Assembly: GCF_036242395.1 (NCBI RefSeq)
Contig: NZ_CP108458.1
Coordinates: 7,812,001-7,876,000 of the forward strand
Source: Kitasatospora sp. NBC_01266
GTDB lineage: Bacteria; Actinomycetota; Actinomycetes; Streptomycetales; Streptomycetaceae
DNA length: 64,000 nt
Direction: 5' to 3'
The translations under genes and the position numbers were made by a program. Below the pieces are notes generated by a model. The model saw only the letters and a list, made by a program, of their open reading frames with translations, was not told the DNA's origin and made no database searches. Positions within the stretch are counted from its first letter, which is position 1; each line of letters starts with the position of its first letter. This document shows, one piece after another, positions 35,065 to 43,786 of this stretch.

Positions 35065-36156
35065 CGGCCCCGGCCGGCGGTCGGCCGGACGGCGCGGCGG
35101 GATCGGGGAGCCCGGGAAGTCGCGCGGGCCGGTCCACAGGGCCGGCACCGCGTCCGCGCGCCGGGCCAGCTCGTAGGCGATCCCCTCGTAGTTGACCCGC
35201 CAGCCGTGGAAGTGCGGCCAGGCCAGTACCGTCGGCCGCTCGGTGGCGAAGCCGGCCGCGCTGATCATGGTGACCGCCGCGTCGAACTCGGCGTAGCTGA
35301 GTCGGATCGGGCTGTCCGGCTGCGGGTCCGCGTCGTAGTCGATCCGCACCACCCGGGCGATGTCGCGCAGCGCGGTGAACCCGGCGCGCAGTACCAGCCG
35401 GGCCTCCGGCGGCGCGTTGCGGGGGCTGACGGCCAGTTGGATCGCGGCGGCGTCCATCACCGCGATCAGCCCGACGATCCAGCTGCGGTGCGGCTGCGGC
35501 GAGCGGAAGGAGATCAGGACCGGGTAGTTGGAGTGGCTCTCGCCGAGCTCGGCGGCCAGCCGCTCCCAGTCGCGGTAGAGCTGCGGCAGCGCGGTCTCGG
35601 TGTCCACCAGGGACTGCCGGGCCAGCAGCTCCGGCCCCCAGGCCGGCTCGCCCGCCCGGGACTGCAGCAGCGTCACCTCGAGTTCGCGGCGGTTGTACGA
35701 GCCGTACAGCGTGGGCAGGTAGGCGATCTGCAGCGCGATCACCACCGGTCCGCTCACCGCCGCCAGGAAGTCCAGCGCGGAGAGCCGCAGGCGCTCGCCG
35801 CTCGCGAAGCCGAGGGTGAAGAGGCTGGAGCCGGCCTCGCGCAGCGACACGCTCCAGGAGAGCCCCGAGTCGGCGTAGAGCAGCATGGTGAAGGAGGCCA
35901 GCAGCGCGCAGAGCCAGCAGAACAGCATGCCGATCAGCACCAGTGGGGCCAGCCAGGCCTGTGCCCGGTCATGGGCGCGGTAGGTGCCGAACGGTGCCGC
36001 GCAGGCGCGCAGCAGGGTGCGCATCAAGCGCCAGAGCCGCATGACCAGCGAGGAGTACAGCCCACGCGGCACCACCAGGGTGCGCAGGATGCTGGCGATG
36101 GTGAGTGCGAGCAGCAGGGCGCCGGCCAGCGCGGAGATCAACCTCATGGCGGACAT
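35056..36156 (-). CDS. Ion-channel-like membrane protein
   Basis: This 366-residue protein has an N-terminal hydrophobic helix, a helix pair at about 70-160 and a soluble C-terminal half. Between the paired helices lies SLFTLGFASG, at the place and with the look of a K-channel pore loop, but the filter TVGYG is degraded to TLGFA. I infer a relative of two-helix channels that may not conduct potassium. The start could be either of two Met codons (36156 or 36147). It is a stand-alone gene. Confidence 0.65.
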   Translation of the reverse strand: MSAMRLISALAGALLLALTIASILRTLVVPRGLYSSLVMRLWRLMRTLLRACAAPFGTYRAHDRAQAWLAPLVLIGMLFCWLCALLASFTMLLYADSGLSWSVSLREAGSSLFTLGFASGERLRLSALDFLAAVSGPVVIALQIAYLPTLYGSYNRRELEVTLLQSRAGEPAWGPELLARQSLVDTETALPQLYRDWERLAAELGESHSNYPVLISFRSPQPHRSWIVGLIAVMDAAAIQLAVSPRNAPPEARLVLRAGFTALRDIARVVRIDYDADPQPDSPIRLSYAEFDAAVTMISAAGFATERPTVLAWPHFHGWRVNYEGIAYELARRADAVPALWTGPRDFPGSPIPPRRPADRRPGPQP

Positions 36157-36268
36157 TGTCGATCATCCGACCGCAAGCTTGTCGGACCGGCTCGGCGGCT
36201 GTCGGGGCGGTTGCCGGCAGAGCTGTGGGCGGTGGGGTGCCGAGGAGCGGTCGCGCGGGGTGGGCGGT

Positions 36269-36316
36269 GGCTGGGCGGGCTGGGCGGCAGGGCCATCCGG
36301 CCCAGCCCGCCCAGCC
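36269..36316 (-). terminator. Terminator after the DUF4239 gene
   Basis: Perfect 17-base GC-rich arms (36269-36285 and 36300-36316) with a 14-base loop lie 25 bases beyond the DUF4239 stop on the minus strand. Confidence 0.72.
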
Positions 36317-36340
36317 CGGGATCCGTCGGCCGACGGGCCG

Positions 36341-37075
36341 TCAGCTGGGTTGCTGGGAGAGCTGGCTGAAGCGCTGCAGGCTCTGCTGGTAGGCCTCTGG
36401 GACGACGTGCATCGGGCCGGTGTACGGGTGCGTCATGTGCAGCACCAGGTAGATACCGAAGCCGACCACCGCGCCGACCAGGCCCAGCGCGATCGCCTCG
36501 CGCCGCTGGAAGGTGAGTCCCGCGATCGGGGCGTAGAGCAGCACCAGCATCCCGGTGCCGATCAGCGCGGGGTAGAGCGGGGAGGGCAGCGACAGCGAGG
36601 TGTCCGCCAGCCGGATCTGGCGCTTGGTGTAGATGTCGTCCAAGTCGCTGAGCTCGGTGGTCCGTTGCGGTGAGTCGGGCTCCGCCTGGACGTGCTCCCG
36701 GACGGCGTCCAGGCTGGCCCAGGTGCCGGGGTCGGCGCCGCCGTGGGTCATCGCCTTGAAGTCCGGGCCGATCACGTCGACGACGTAGGCGCGCAGCAGC
36801 GGCCGGGTGCTGGCATCGGCGTCGGTGTAGGCGGCGTTGAGCGAGCGGGACTCGTCCCAGGTGTGGCCGCGTGCGGTGTTGAGGTTGGACCAGGAGCCGG
36901 CGATCAGGAAGGCGGCGACCAGGATGAAGGAGGAGAGCGAGGCGGAGCCCAGGAAGCTGAGCGCGCCTCCGGAGAAGGTCCCCTCGCGGGAGCGGCTGGT
37001 GCGGCCGAAGGCGGCCAGGATGCCCACGGCCAGGGCGGCGCCGAGGATCACGGCGATGACGATTCCCAGGCTCAA
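36341..37075 (-). CDS. DUF4239-family membrane protein
   Basis: This 244-residue protein has four hydrophobic segments arranged as two pairs (LGIVIAVILGAALAVG, then a second near residue 45, and two near the C-terminus), separated by a soluble loop with WDESRSLNAAYTDAD. That matches DUF4239, distantly related to bestrophins. I place the start at a TTG at 37075 because GGGGAG lies six bases upstream and the TTGA overlaps the stop of the preceding proline-rich gene. The function is unknown. Confidence 0.8.
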   Translation of the reverse strand: MSLGIVIAVILGAALAVGILAAFGRTSRSREGTFSGGALSFLGSASLSSFILVAAFLIAGSWSNLNTARGHTWDESRSLNAAYTDADASTRPLLRAYVVDVIGPDFKAMTHGGADPGTWASLDAVREHVQAEPDSPQRTTELSDLDDIYTKRQIRLADTSLSLPSPLYPALIGTGMLVLLYAPIAGLTFQRREAIALGLVGAVVGFGIYLVLHMTHPYTGPMHVVPEAYQQSLQRFSQLSQQPS

Positions 37076-37767
37076 CGACGTCTCCCCATGGTGTGGTTGA
37101 TGAAACTGACGGCGGCCGCGAGGACGGCCGGGATGGTGATCGCGACGAACGCGAAGGCGCTCTGCGCGTCGCCCGGCAGCGCGGGGCTGTTGTCGGGCGG
37201 GCGGGTCGGTACGGCGGTGACGGCGTGCACCTGGCTGGGCGGTGGCGGGGCCGGCAGGACCGGGGCCGCTCGCGGGGGCGGTGGTGCGTGGGTGGCCGGT
37301 GGGACCGGTTTGGGGGCGGCGGGCTTGGGCGCGACCGCTTTGGGGGCGGCGGGCTTGGGGGCTGCGGGTTTGGGCGCGGCTGGTGGGGGTGGTGGTGCGG
37401 GGTGCGGGGTGGGTGGCGCCGGCTTGGGCGGGGGTGGTGGGGGCGGTGGCGCCGGGCAGGGGAGCGGTGGTGGCGGCGGTGGCGGCGGCGGTGGTGGCGG
37501 GGCCGGGTGGCACAGGTGCGGGGGTGGCGGCGGCGGTGGTGGCGGGGGTGGCGCCGGCGGGCACAGGTGCGGGGGCGGCGGGGGCTGCGGTGGTTCGGGT
37601 GGCTTTGGTGGCGCGGGTGGTTCCGGTGGCCAGGGTGGGTCGTGCCACCAGGGTCCCGGCGGACCGGCGTGGCCGTGGTGCCCGGACCGGTGCTGACCGG
37701 GTTCCGGCCACCATCGGGGGTGCTGCTGGCCCGGCGCCTGCCGTGGGCCGTCGTCTTCGCCTTGCAT
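37072..37767 (-). CDS. Proline-rich protein with single C-terminal transmembrane helix
   Basis: This 231-residue protein is dominated by poly-proline tracts (residues about 45-180, broken by PHLCPPAP/PHLCHPAP repeats and a series of PKPAA units) and ends with one membrane helix (AFAFVAITIPAVLAAAVSF) and a basic tail. The stop overlaps the DUF4239 start (TTGA), so the two are coupled. That coupling, and the clean membrane anchor at the C-terminus, argue that this strand is the coding one rather than the Gly-rich opposite strand. A polyproline stalk across the cell wall is a plausible inference; the exact start is uncertain. Confidence 0.6.
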   Translation of the reverse strand: MQGEDDGPRQAPGQQHPRWWPEPGQHRSGHHGHAGPPGPWWHDPPWPPEPPAPPKPPEPPQPPPPPHLCPPAPPPPPPPPPPPHLCHPAPPPPPPPPPPPPLPCPAPPPPPPPPKPAPPTPHPAPPPPPAAPKPAAPKPAAPKAVAPKPAAPKPVPPATHAPPPPRAAPVLPAPPPPSQVHAVTAVPTRPPDNSPALPGDAQSAFAFVAITIPAVLAAAVSFINHTMGRRR

Positions 37768-37942
37768 GCGCAGGACGATAATCAGCCGCGAAGAAGCCTG
37801 AATACCGAATGGACCATTAAGCAGCCGAATTGACCCTTGCGGGGGTTCGGTTTTCGCCTCCGCGTACGTGCGGCGAACTCATGTTCTTCGGGAATCGGGC
37901 CGATCCGGGGTTTCACCGGCGGCCCCGAACATGCGGGCCGGA

Positions 37943-38590
37943 TCAGCCGGCCAGGTAGCGCCGGAGCAGCACCTTGCATTCCGCGATCAGCGTGGGATCG
38001 CCGTCCCGGTCGCTCTGGAAGGCGAGTTTGAGCACCGCGTCCGCGCACTCCAGGGCGACCCGCAGGGCCAGCGGACCGGGCCGCACCCCGTCGCCGCCCA
38101 ACTGCTCGGAGGTGAGCTGGTGCAGCAACCGGGCCACCGCGCCGTTGTTGTCGAGGGTGCCGTCGAGCAGGTGCTCCACATCGTCCAGGGCCGGCGGGGT
38201 CGGTCCGGTGAGCCCGAAGTCGAGCGCGGCGAAACCCGGCACCGCGCGCTTCATCGCGACGAACTCCTCGACCGCCAGGTCCACGAAGCCGCCGACGTCC
38301 TGCGGCGACTCGGCCGCCAACCGCCGGGTCAGCCGGTCCAGGTAGCGCCGCAGATTGCGGCGGGCGAGCGCGGCGAGCAGGCTCTGCTTGCCGGTGAAGA
38401 ACTGGTAGAGCGTGCCGATCGGCACCTGGGCCCGGGCGGCGATCTCCTTGGTGGTCAGCGCGCCGGCGCCCACCTCGTCGAGCAACTCCGCGCAAGCGTC
38501 CAGGATTCGCTCCAGTCGCTCCTGGCTGCGCTGCTGCACCGGCTTGCGCCGCAGCTCGGGTTCCGCCGCCTCGACGCTCAGCTCGTTCAT
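37943..38590 (-). CDS. TetR-family transcriptional regulator
   Basis: This 215-residue regulator has the helix-turn-helix LTTKEIAARAQVPIGTLYQFF at about residues 35-70 and an all-helical ligand domain. I use the ATG at 38590 (MNELSVEAAEPEL); the frame extends upstream without family sequence. No adjacent target gene is obvious. The promoter would lie in the gap to cobF. Confidence 0.85.
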   Translation of the reverse strand: MNELSVEAAEPELRRKPVQQRSQERLERILDACAELLDEVGAGALTTKEIAARAQVPIGTLYQFFTGKQSLLAALARRNLRRYLDRLTRRLAAESPQDVGGFVDLAVEEFVAMKRAVPGFAALDFGLTGPTPPALDDVEHLLDGTLDNNGAVARLLHQLTSEQLGGDGVRPGPLALRVALECADAVLKLAFQSDRDGDPTLIAECKVLLRRYLAG

Positions 38591-38959
38591 CCGCCGTCCC
38601 GTTCCCGTCGTCACCGCCACGCCACCGCCACCGCACTCGGCAACCGTTCGCCGCAACTGCTCGCACCGCAACGGCTCGTACCGCCACGCGCGTGCCTACC
38701 ACTGTGCCGCATCCGGTGTGTGCCGCGCGAATCACTATCGTGAGTCCACCTCATGTTCACCCCGTGGGCCCGGTCGGCGCCAGGGGGCTGCCCCGACGGG
38801 CAGTGCGCTGCCACGAGTTCGTGCCGCGGACCCGCCCTCGGCGGCGGGACCCTGGACCCACTAGCCCGGTCCCGCCACGGTGACCGGGGAGTTCGTCGCC
38901 GCAGTACCAGCCACTGGCAGTCAGCCGGGAAGGCCGGGCGACGCGCGCTGATCCGGGAG
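38591..38959. other. Intergenic region between TetR and cobF genes
   Basis: I find no convincing gene in this 369-base stretch. A small patch near 38729-38742 (TCAC-TATC-GTGA) is a short inverted repeat that might be the TetR operator. The rest is GC-rich without clear signals. Confidence 0.4.
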
Positions 38960-39718
38960 TCAGCCGTCCGAGCGGCGCAGCAGGTAGGTGTCCATGATCC
39001 AGCCCTTGCGGGCCCGGGCCTCCTCGCGCAGCGCCCGGATCCGCTTGGCGGTCTCGGTCAGCGGACCGGCGAGAAGGATCTCGTCCTCGGTGCCGAGGTA
39101 GGCACCGTAGTGGATGTCGAGGCCCTCGGGGTCGATGCCGGTGAACGCGGCCCGGCCGTCGAGCATCACCACCACGTCGTCGGCGTCGACCGGGAACCCC
39201 TCGGCGAGGCGGCGGCCGGTGGTGATCTGCAGCGGGCGGCCGACCCGGGTCAGGGTGGTGCGGTGCCGGGCGGCCAGGGCCGAGACGCTGCTGATGCCGG
39301 GGATCACCTCCCACGCGAACGGCTCGGCGGTGCGGTCCAGCACCTCCTCGACCACCGCGATGACGCTGTCGTAGAGGCTCGGGTCGCCCCAGACCAGCAG
39401 GGCGGCCGTCTCGTCGGGCCCCAGGTGCTCGCCGATCAGCCGCTCGACCAGCTCGGCCCGCCGGTGCCGCCAGTCGTCCACCGCCGCCGTGTAGGCGGTG
39501 GTGGACCGGTCGCGCTGCGCGTCGGGAACCCGCACCACGCGGTGGCCGGGCTTGGCGTGCTCCGCCAGCAGCTGCCGGCGCAGCCGGATCAGGTCCTGGC
39601 GTTCGTCGTTCTTGTCGAGGACCAGGAAGAGGTCGGTGCGGGCGATCGCCTTGACCGCTTGCAGGGTGAGGTGGTCGGGGTCGCCCGCTCCGATGCCGAT
39701 GACGAGGATGTGCCGCAT
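38960..39718 (-). CDS. cobF: Precorrin-6A synthase (deacetylating)
   Basis: This 252-residue SAM-dependent methyltransferase of the aerobic cobalamin pathway methylates C-1 of precorrin-5 with loss of acetate. The tetrapyrrole methylase fold is shown by MRHILVIGIGAGDPDHLTLQ, LLVWGDPSLYDS and VIPGISSVSALAA. The full family length is present. In actinobacteria cobF is often detached from the main cob cluster, as here; its only cobamide neighbour is the divergent cbiZ. Confidence 0.9.
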   Translation of the reverse strand: MRHILVIGIGAGDPDHLTLQAVKAIARTDLFLVLDKNDERQDLIRLRRQLLAEHAKPGHRVVRVPDAQRDRSTTAYTAAVDDWRHRRAELVERLIGEHLGPDETAALLVWGDPSLYDSVIAVVEEVLDRTAEPFAWEVIPGISSVSALAARHRTTLTRVGRPLQITTGRRLAEGFPVDADDVVVMLDGRAAFTGIDPEGLDIHYGAYLGTEDEILLAGPLTETAKRIRALREEARARKGWIMDTYLLRRSDG

Positions 39719-39846
39719 GCCGCGAGTCTGCCAGCCGCCGCCACGCGCTGGTCGCCCAGCCCGTCCCGGTGAGGGTGCCCGCCCGCTGGTGAGCGGGGCG
39801 GCGGCTGGCAGACTGTCGGCTTCTACTGGTGATCCATTGATGATCC

Positions 39847-40638
39847 ATGGCCAAGGGGCGGTCCGTGACGCAGCAGAGCCGGCCGTGGGCCGAGGCGCCG
39901 GTGGTGCTCGAGCGGGCGGCCCGCGTGGAGGACGGCGCGTGCCGGCACCTGCTGGTGTGGCGGGCCGGGCCCGGTTGGCGGATGCTCAGCAGCGCGGTGC
40001 TGGGCGGCGGGCTGGGGGAGCGCGCGTGGGTGGTCAACGCCCAGGTGCGGCCGGGATACAGCCGGATGGACCCGGATCGGCACCTGAGCGAACTGGCCGC
40101 CGAGCGCGCCCTGGTGGGCGAGGGCGTGGGGCTGATGACGGCCGCGTCGGTGGACGCGGTGAGCTGGGCGGTGGACGGCGGTGCCACCGCCGTGGTGACG
40201 GCCGGTATCGGGGTGCCGAGTTGGGCGGCGGCGCCCGAGCCGGTGGCGGCGTTCGTCGCGGGGACGATCAACATCCTCGCGGTGGTCCCGGCCGCAGTGT
40301 CCGACGCCGGACTGGTCAACCTGCTCGCCACCGTGACCGAGGCCAAGGTGCAGGCGCTGCTGGAGGCCGGTTACGACTGCTCCGGCACGCCCTCGGACGC
40401 GGTCTGCCTGGCGGTCCGCAGCCCCGGACCCGGTGAGCGGCCCGAGCCGTTCGGCGGGCCCAGGTCGCTCTGGGGGTCGAGGCTGGCGCGTGCCGTGCAC
40501 CGGGCGGTGCTGGAGGGCGCCGAGCGTGACCGGGCGCGCCGGGCGCGGGGACCGCTGGTCCCGCACCCGGCGCCGGCGGCGAGCTGCCGTCGCGGCGATC
40601 TGCTGGTGGGGACCGCGCCGGCCGGCCGGGAGCGGTGA
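39847..40638 (+). CDS. cbiZ: Adenosylcobinamide amidohydrolase
   Basis: This CbiZ-family enzyme of 263 residues or slightly fewer removes the nucleotide loop from (pseudo)cobamides so that the corrinoid can be rebuilt with the preferred base. Family sequence includes [34 protein letters not shown] and a late cobalamin-type segment [11 protein letters not shown]. The ATG at 39847 lacks a good ribosome site; a GTG at 39865 with AAGGGG upstream is an alternative. It is divergent from cobF. I searched the 128-base gap for a cobalamin riboswitch and saw none. Confidence 0.82.
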   Translation: MAKGRSVTQQSRPWAEAPVVLERAARVEDGACRHLLVWRAGPGWRMLSSAVLGGGLGERAWVVNAQVRPGYSRMDPDRHLSELAAERALVGEGVGLMTAASVDAVSWAVDGGATAVVTAGIGVPSWAAAPEPVAAFVAGTINILAVVPAAVSDAGLVNLLATVTEAKVQALLEAGYDCSGTPSDAVCLAVRSPGPGERPEPFGGPRSLWGSRLARAVHRAVLEGAERDRARRARGPLVPHPAPAASCRRGDLLVGTAPAGRER

Positions 40639-40650
40639 GCCCGCTCCCGG
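40626..40650 (+). terminator. Terminator overlapping the cbiZ stop codon
   Basis: Ten-base perfect arms (CCGGGAGCGG and CCGCTCCCGG) close on a five-base loop that includes part of the cbiZ stop codon. Confidence 0.65.
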
Positions 40651-40657
40651 TGGGTGG

Positions 40658-40905
40658 TCAGCTGCCGTAGCGCGGCGACAGGGGGTCGCCGAGGTTGATC
40701 ACGGTGTTGCGGGTCGCGGTCACCGAGGACGCGCCGTCGTCGCTCCGCGTCCAGCTGGAACTGCCGCTGTCGGCCGTGCCGTTGAGGGTGCTGATCTGGT
40801 TGCCGTCGGAGCCGGTGGCCGACGAACTCGCCCAGGCCGACCGGGAGTCCGGCGCCGTGGAGCCGGCCGGGGCCGGCTGCCCGTGCGAGGTCGGCCCCGG
40901 CGGCT
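40658..40905 (-). pseudogene. 3' remnant of an unidentified gene
   Basis: A minus-strand frame of about 80 codons, open from a TAG near 40907 to a TGA at 40658, has a plausible protein C-terminus ([19 protein letters not shown], then [18 protein letters not shown]) but no usable start codon near its beginning. It looks like the tail of a Ser/Thr-rich protein, perhaps secreted, whose 5' part is gone. I do not recognise the family. Confidence 0.4.
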
Positions 40906-40964
40906 ACGACATCCACTCGCCCCGGGTGCCGAGCCTGGCGGAGGCCGCCGCGCACTGCGCCGCC
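40887..40964 (+). pseudogene. metE: Remnant of cobalamin-independent methionine synthase (metE)
   Basis: The frame at 40887 reads [16 protein letters not shown], which from memory is a near-exact match to the conserved [16 protein letters not shown] segment close to the C-terminus of MetE. The resemblance stops within about 25 residues on either side, and the downstream residues that should contain the NPDCGLKTR motif are absent. It is therefore a scrap of a deleted metE gene. Its place beside cobF and cbiZ is notable, because MetE is the alternative to B12-dependent MetH. Confidence 0.7.
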
Positions 40965-41017
40965 CGGCGGCGGTCGGGCTGCCGACCTGCGCGGTTGCGG
41001 CGTGTAGGGTCCCGAGC

Positions 41018-42046
41018 GTGTCCAAAGTAACGCGCAATGATGTGGCCAGGCTGGCAGGTACCTCGACTGCGGTGGTCAGTTATGTCATCAACAACGGACC
41101 GCGGCCGGTCGCCCCGATGACCCGGGAACGGGTTCTCGCGGCGATAGCGGAACTCGGCTACCGGCCGAACAGCGTGGCCCAGGCCATGGCCCGGCGCCGC
41201 ACCAATCTGATCGGCATCGTGGTGCCGGACGCCCGCCAGCCCTTCTTCGCCGGTCTCGCCCACGCGGTGGAGCAAGTGGCGGCGGAGAAAGGAAAGTTGC
41301 TGCTGATAGGCAACTCCGACTACGCCGATGACCGGGAGAACCACTACATCCGCGCGTTCCTCGGCATGCAGGTCGACGGCCTGATCCTGATCAGCCAGAA
41401 CCCCTCCGCACAGGCCATGGCCGACATGTCCGCGATCGACAGCGGCACCCGGGTGGTGATGCTGCACCACCGGATCGAGCTGACCGACAACGTGGCGGTG
41501 GTGACCGACGACGCCGGTGGCGCCCGACTGGCCGTCAGTCACCTGCTGGGGCACGGACATCACCGGGTCGCCTGCTTCGGCGGCTCGAACACCCGCGGAC
41601 CGTACGACCCGGTGACCGGCCGGGTCGCGGGGTGGAGCGAGGCGATGGCCGCGGCCGGCCTTCCGGTGGACGGCCTGCTGACCGAGGCGCCGTTCGACCG
41701 GGTCAACGCCTATGGGGTGGCGCGCCGGCTGCTCGGGCGGCCGGATCGCCCCTCGGCGGTCTTCTGCGTGACCGACGACCAGGCGATCGGGCTGCTGCGG
41801 GCGGCCGCCGAGCTCGGCCTGCGGGTGCCGCAGGACCTGGCGGTGGTGGGCTTCGACGACATCGCCGAGGCGACGATCGCCGATCCGCCGCTGACCACCG
41901 TGGCGTCGGCCCAGGGGGCGATGGCGCGGGCCGCGGTCGACCTGGCGCTGGAGACCGATCCGCATGCCTGGGAGTCGGGGCCCAGGGTCCGGGAGTTCCC
42001 CGTCCAACTGGTGGTGCGGCGCTCGTGCGGGTGCGCGCCGGTGTAG
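41018..42046 (+). CDS. LacI-family transcriptional regulator
   Basis: This 342-residue regulator has the N-terminal LacI helix-turn-helix ([20 protein letters not shown]) with hinge [15 protein letters not shown], and a periplasmic-binding-protein-like effector domain ([43 protein letters not shown]). The start is GTG; TAGGGT seven bases upstream suggests a leaderless transcript. The effector is probably a sugar or nucleoside. No sugar transport or catabolic genes are adjacent; the convergent neighbour is a drug exporter. Confidence 0.88.
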   Translation: MSKVTRNDVARLAGTSTAVVSYVINNGPRPVAPMTRERVLAAIAELGYRPNSVAQAMARRRTNLIGIVVPDARQPFFAGLAHAVEQVAAEKGKLLLIGNSDYADDRENHYIRAFLGMQVDGLILISQNPSAQAMADMSAIDSGTRVVMLHHRIELTDNVAVVTDDAGGARLAVSHLLGHGHHRVACFGGSNTRGPYDPVTGRVAGWSEAMAAAGLPVDGLLTEAPFDRVNAYGVARRLLGRPDRPSAVFCVTDDQAIGLLRAAAELGLRVPQDLAVVGFDDIAEATIADPPLTTVASAQGAMARAAVDLALETDPHAWESGPRVREFPVQLVVRRSCGCAPV

Positions 42047-42169
42047 CGGGTGCGCGCCGGGAGCACGGGAGTAGCCGGGAGTACGGGGAGTAGCGGAGCA
42101 GGGGAGACGACTGCCGCGCTGCGGATTGGCGTGCGCCCTCGGCAGCGCCCGCTGGCCCGCTGGGCCCGG

Positions 42170-43786
42170 TCAGGCGCCGCGCCGGCCCTCGCCGGTGCCC
42201 GGGTTCAGGTGGGCCTGGGCCGGCTCCTCGGCGTCCTGCGGGGTGCGGGTGACCCGGGTGCCGGGGTGCAGGCGGGCGCAGAGGAAGGCGACCGCGAGGG
42301 CGATGGCCATGCCGTAGAGGACGTAGCGGTTGCCTTCGGCGAAGTCGAGCCGGATGGCGTCCAGGGTGCTGGTGCTGACTCCGGCGGGGGCGGCGCCGCC
42401 GCTGCTGCCGGTGAGGTTCTGGGTGATGCTCTTGGCGGTGCTGTGGGCGACGCCGGAGGGCAGGCCCTGGCCGGTCAGGGTGGTGGTGATCTTCGACGTG
42501 GTGGTGTTCAGCAGGATCGTGCCGAGGACGGCCAGGCTGAGGCTGGCGGAGTAGTTGCGCACGGTCTGGGTGATACCGGTGACCTCGCCGTAGGAGGCGT
42601 CGATGGCGCGGTTGACCGCGTCGGTGGAGGCCGGGGTCAGCAGCAGTCCGATGCCCGCGCCGCCCATCACGATGCACCACCACTGGGCGCCCAGGGACAG
42701 GTCGGTGATCCTCGCCGCCCAGAACGCGAAACCGACCGCGCCGAGCGCGGTGCCGAGCAGCATGGGTGACTTGGCGCCGCGCTGGTCGAGCATCCGGCCG
42801 CCGAGCTGCGAACCGGGGGCGAAGCCGGCGAAGAAGACGAGCAGGTACAGGCCCGCCTGGTTGGCGGTGTAGCCGAGCGCGACCTGGGCGTACACCGAGG
42901 CGAAGAAGAAGACCGGGACGAAGGCCATCATGGCGAAGAACAGCACCGCGTTGTCGACCGCGAAGGCGCGGTCGGCGAAGACCCGCGTCTTGATCAGCGG
43001 GTCGGCGGCGCGCTGTTCGACCAGCACGAAGACGACCAGGAAGACCAGCCCGAAGCCGATGCACAGCCAGGTCGCCGCGCTGTGCCAGCCCCAGGTCGAG
43101 GCCTGCTGCAGGCCCAGCACGCTCAGGCCCATGCCGACGGCGACCAGCACCGCGCCCGGCCAGTCGATCGGCTCGGGGCGCGGGGTGTTGCGGATCCGGG
43201 CCAGCAGGGTGAGCGTGACCGCCACGATCGCGACCGGGACGTTGACCCAGAAGATCGCCCGCCAGGTCCAACTGGTCAGCCAGCCGCCCAGGATGGGGCC
43301 GAGCGCGGTCAGGCCGCCGGCCACCCCGAAGAAGAGGGCCAGCGCGCGGCCGCGCCGCTCCAGCGGGAACACCTCGACGACCACCGCCAGTGCGGCGGGG
43401 AACATCAGAGCCGCGCCCAGGCCCTGCACCGCGCGGAAGATGATCAGCCAGGCCTCCGCCCCGCTGCCCTTGGGGACGGCGCCGCAGAGCGCCGAGGCGA
43501 TCACGAAGGTCAGGGTGCCGATCAGCATCATCCGCTTGTGGCCGAGGATGTCCGCCAGTCGTCCGCCGAGCGCGAAGAACGCGGCCAGCGCCAGCAGGTA
43601 GGCGTTGACCACCCACTGCATCCCGGTCGCGGACAGGCCCAGCTCGCGGATGATGCTGGGAGCGGCGATGGAGACGATCGTCTGGTCGATGAAGGTCATC
43701 GAGACGGCGAACATCATCGCCGCAAGGGTCAGCGACTGGCTCGCGGTGGCGGGTGCGGAGACTCCGCGGGCGGGCTGAGAGCCCAT
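42170..43786 (-). CDS. DHA2-family MFS exporter
   Basis: This 538-residue membrane protein of about 14 helices has FIDQTIVSIAAPSI in helix 1 and the DHA2 motif C region (VQGLGAALMFPAALAVVVEV). The start at 43786 has GAGGAAG upstream. It lies at the left edge of the NRPS cluster, separated from the P450 gene by 1.1 kb, so it is a candidate exporter or self-resistance pump for the peptide. That is inference from position only. Confidence 0.87.
   Translation of the reverse strand: MGSQPARGVSAPATASQSLTLAAMMFAVSMTFIDQTIVSIAAPSIIRELGLSATGMQWVVNAYLLALAAFFALGGRLADILGHKRMMLIGTLTFVIASALCGAVPKGSGAEAWLIIFRAVQGLGAALMFPAALAVVVEVFPLERRGRALALFFGVAGGLTALGPILGGWLTSWTWRAIFWVNVPVAIVAVTLTLLARIRNTPRPEPIDWPGAVLVAVGMGLSVLGLQQASTWGWHSAATWLCIGFGLVFLVVFVLVEQRAADPLIKTRVFADRAFAVDNAVLFFAMMAFVPVFFFASVYAQVALGYTANQAGLYLLVFFAGFAPGSQLGGRMLDQRGAKSPMLLGTALGAVGFAFWAARITDLSLGAQWWCIVMGGAGIGLLLTPASTDAVNRAIDASYGEVTGITQTVRNYSASLSLAVLGTILLNTTTSKITTTLTGQGLPSGVAHSTAKSITQNLTGSSGGAAPAGVSTSTLDAIRLDFAEGNRYVLYGMAIALAVAFLCARLHPGTRVTRTPQDAEEPAQAHLNPGTGEGRRGA

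Noticed and set aside
36692-37833. Gly-rich plus-strand frames opposite the proline-rich gene
   Set aside because: They have no ribosome site or partner, whereas the minus strand has a membrane anchor and a TTGA overlap with DUF4239.
39719-39846. Cobalamin riboswitch between cobF and cbiZ
   Set aside because: The gap is only 128 bases, and I could not find a B12-box-like conserved core or a suitable helix set.
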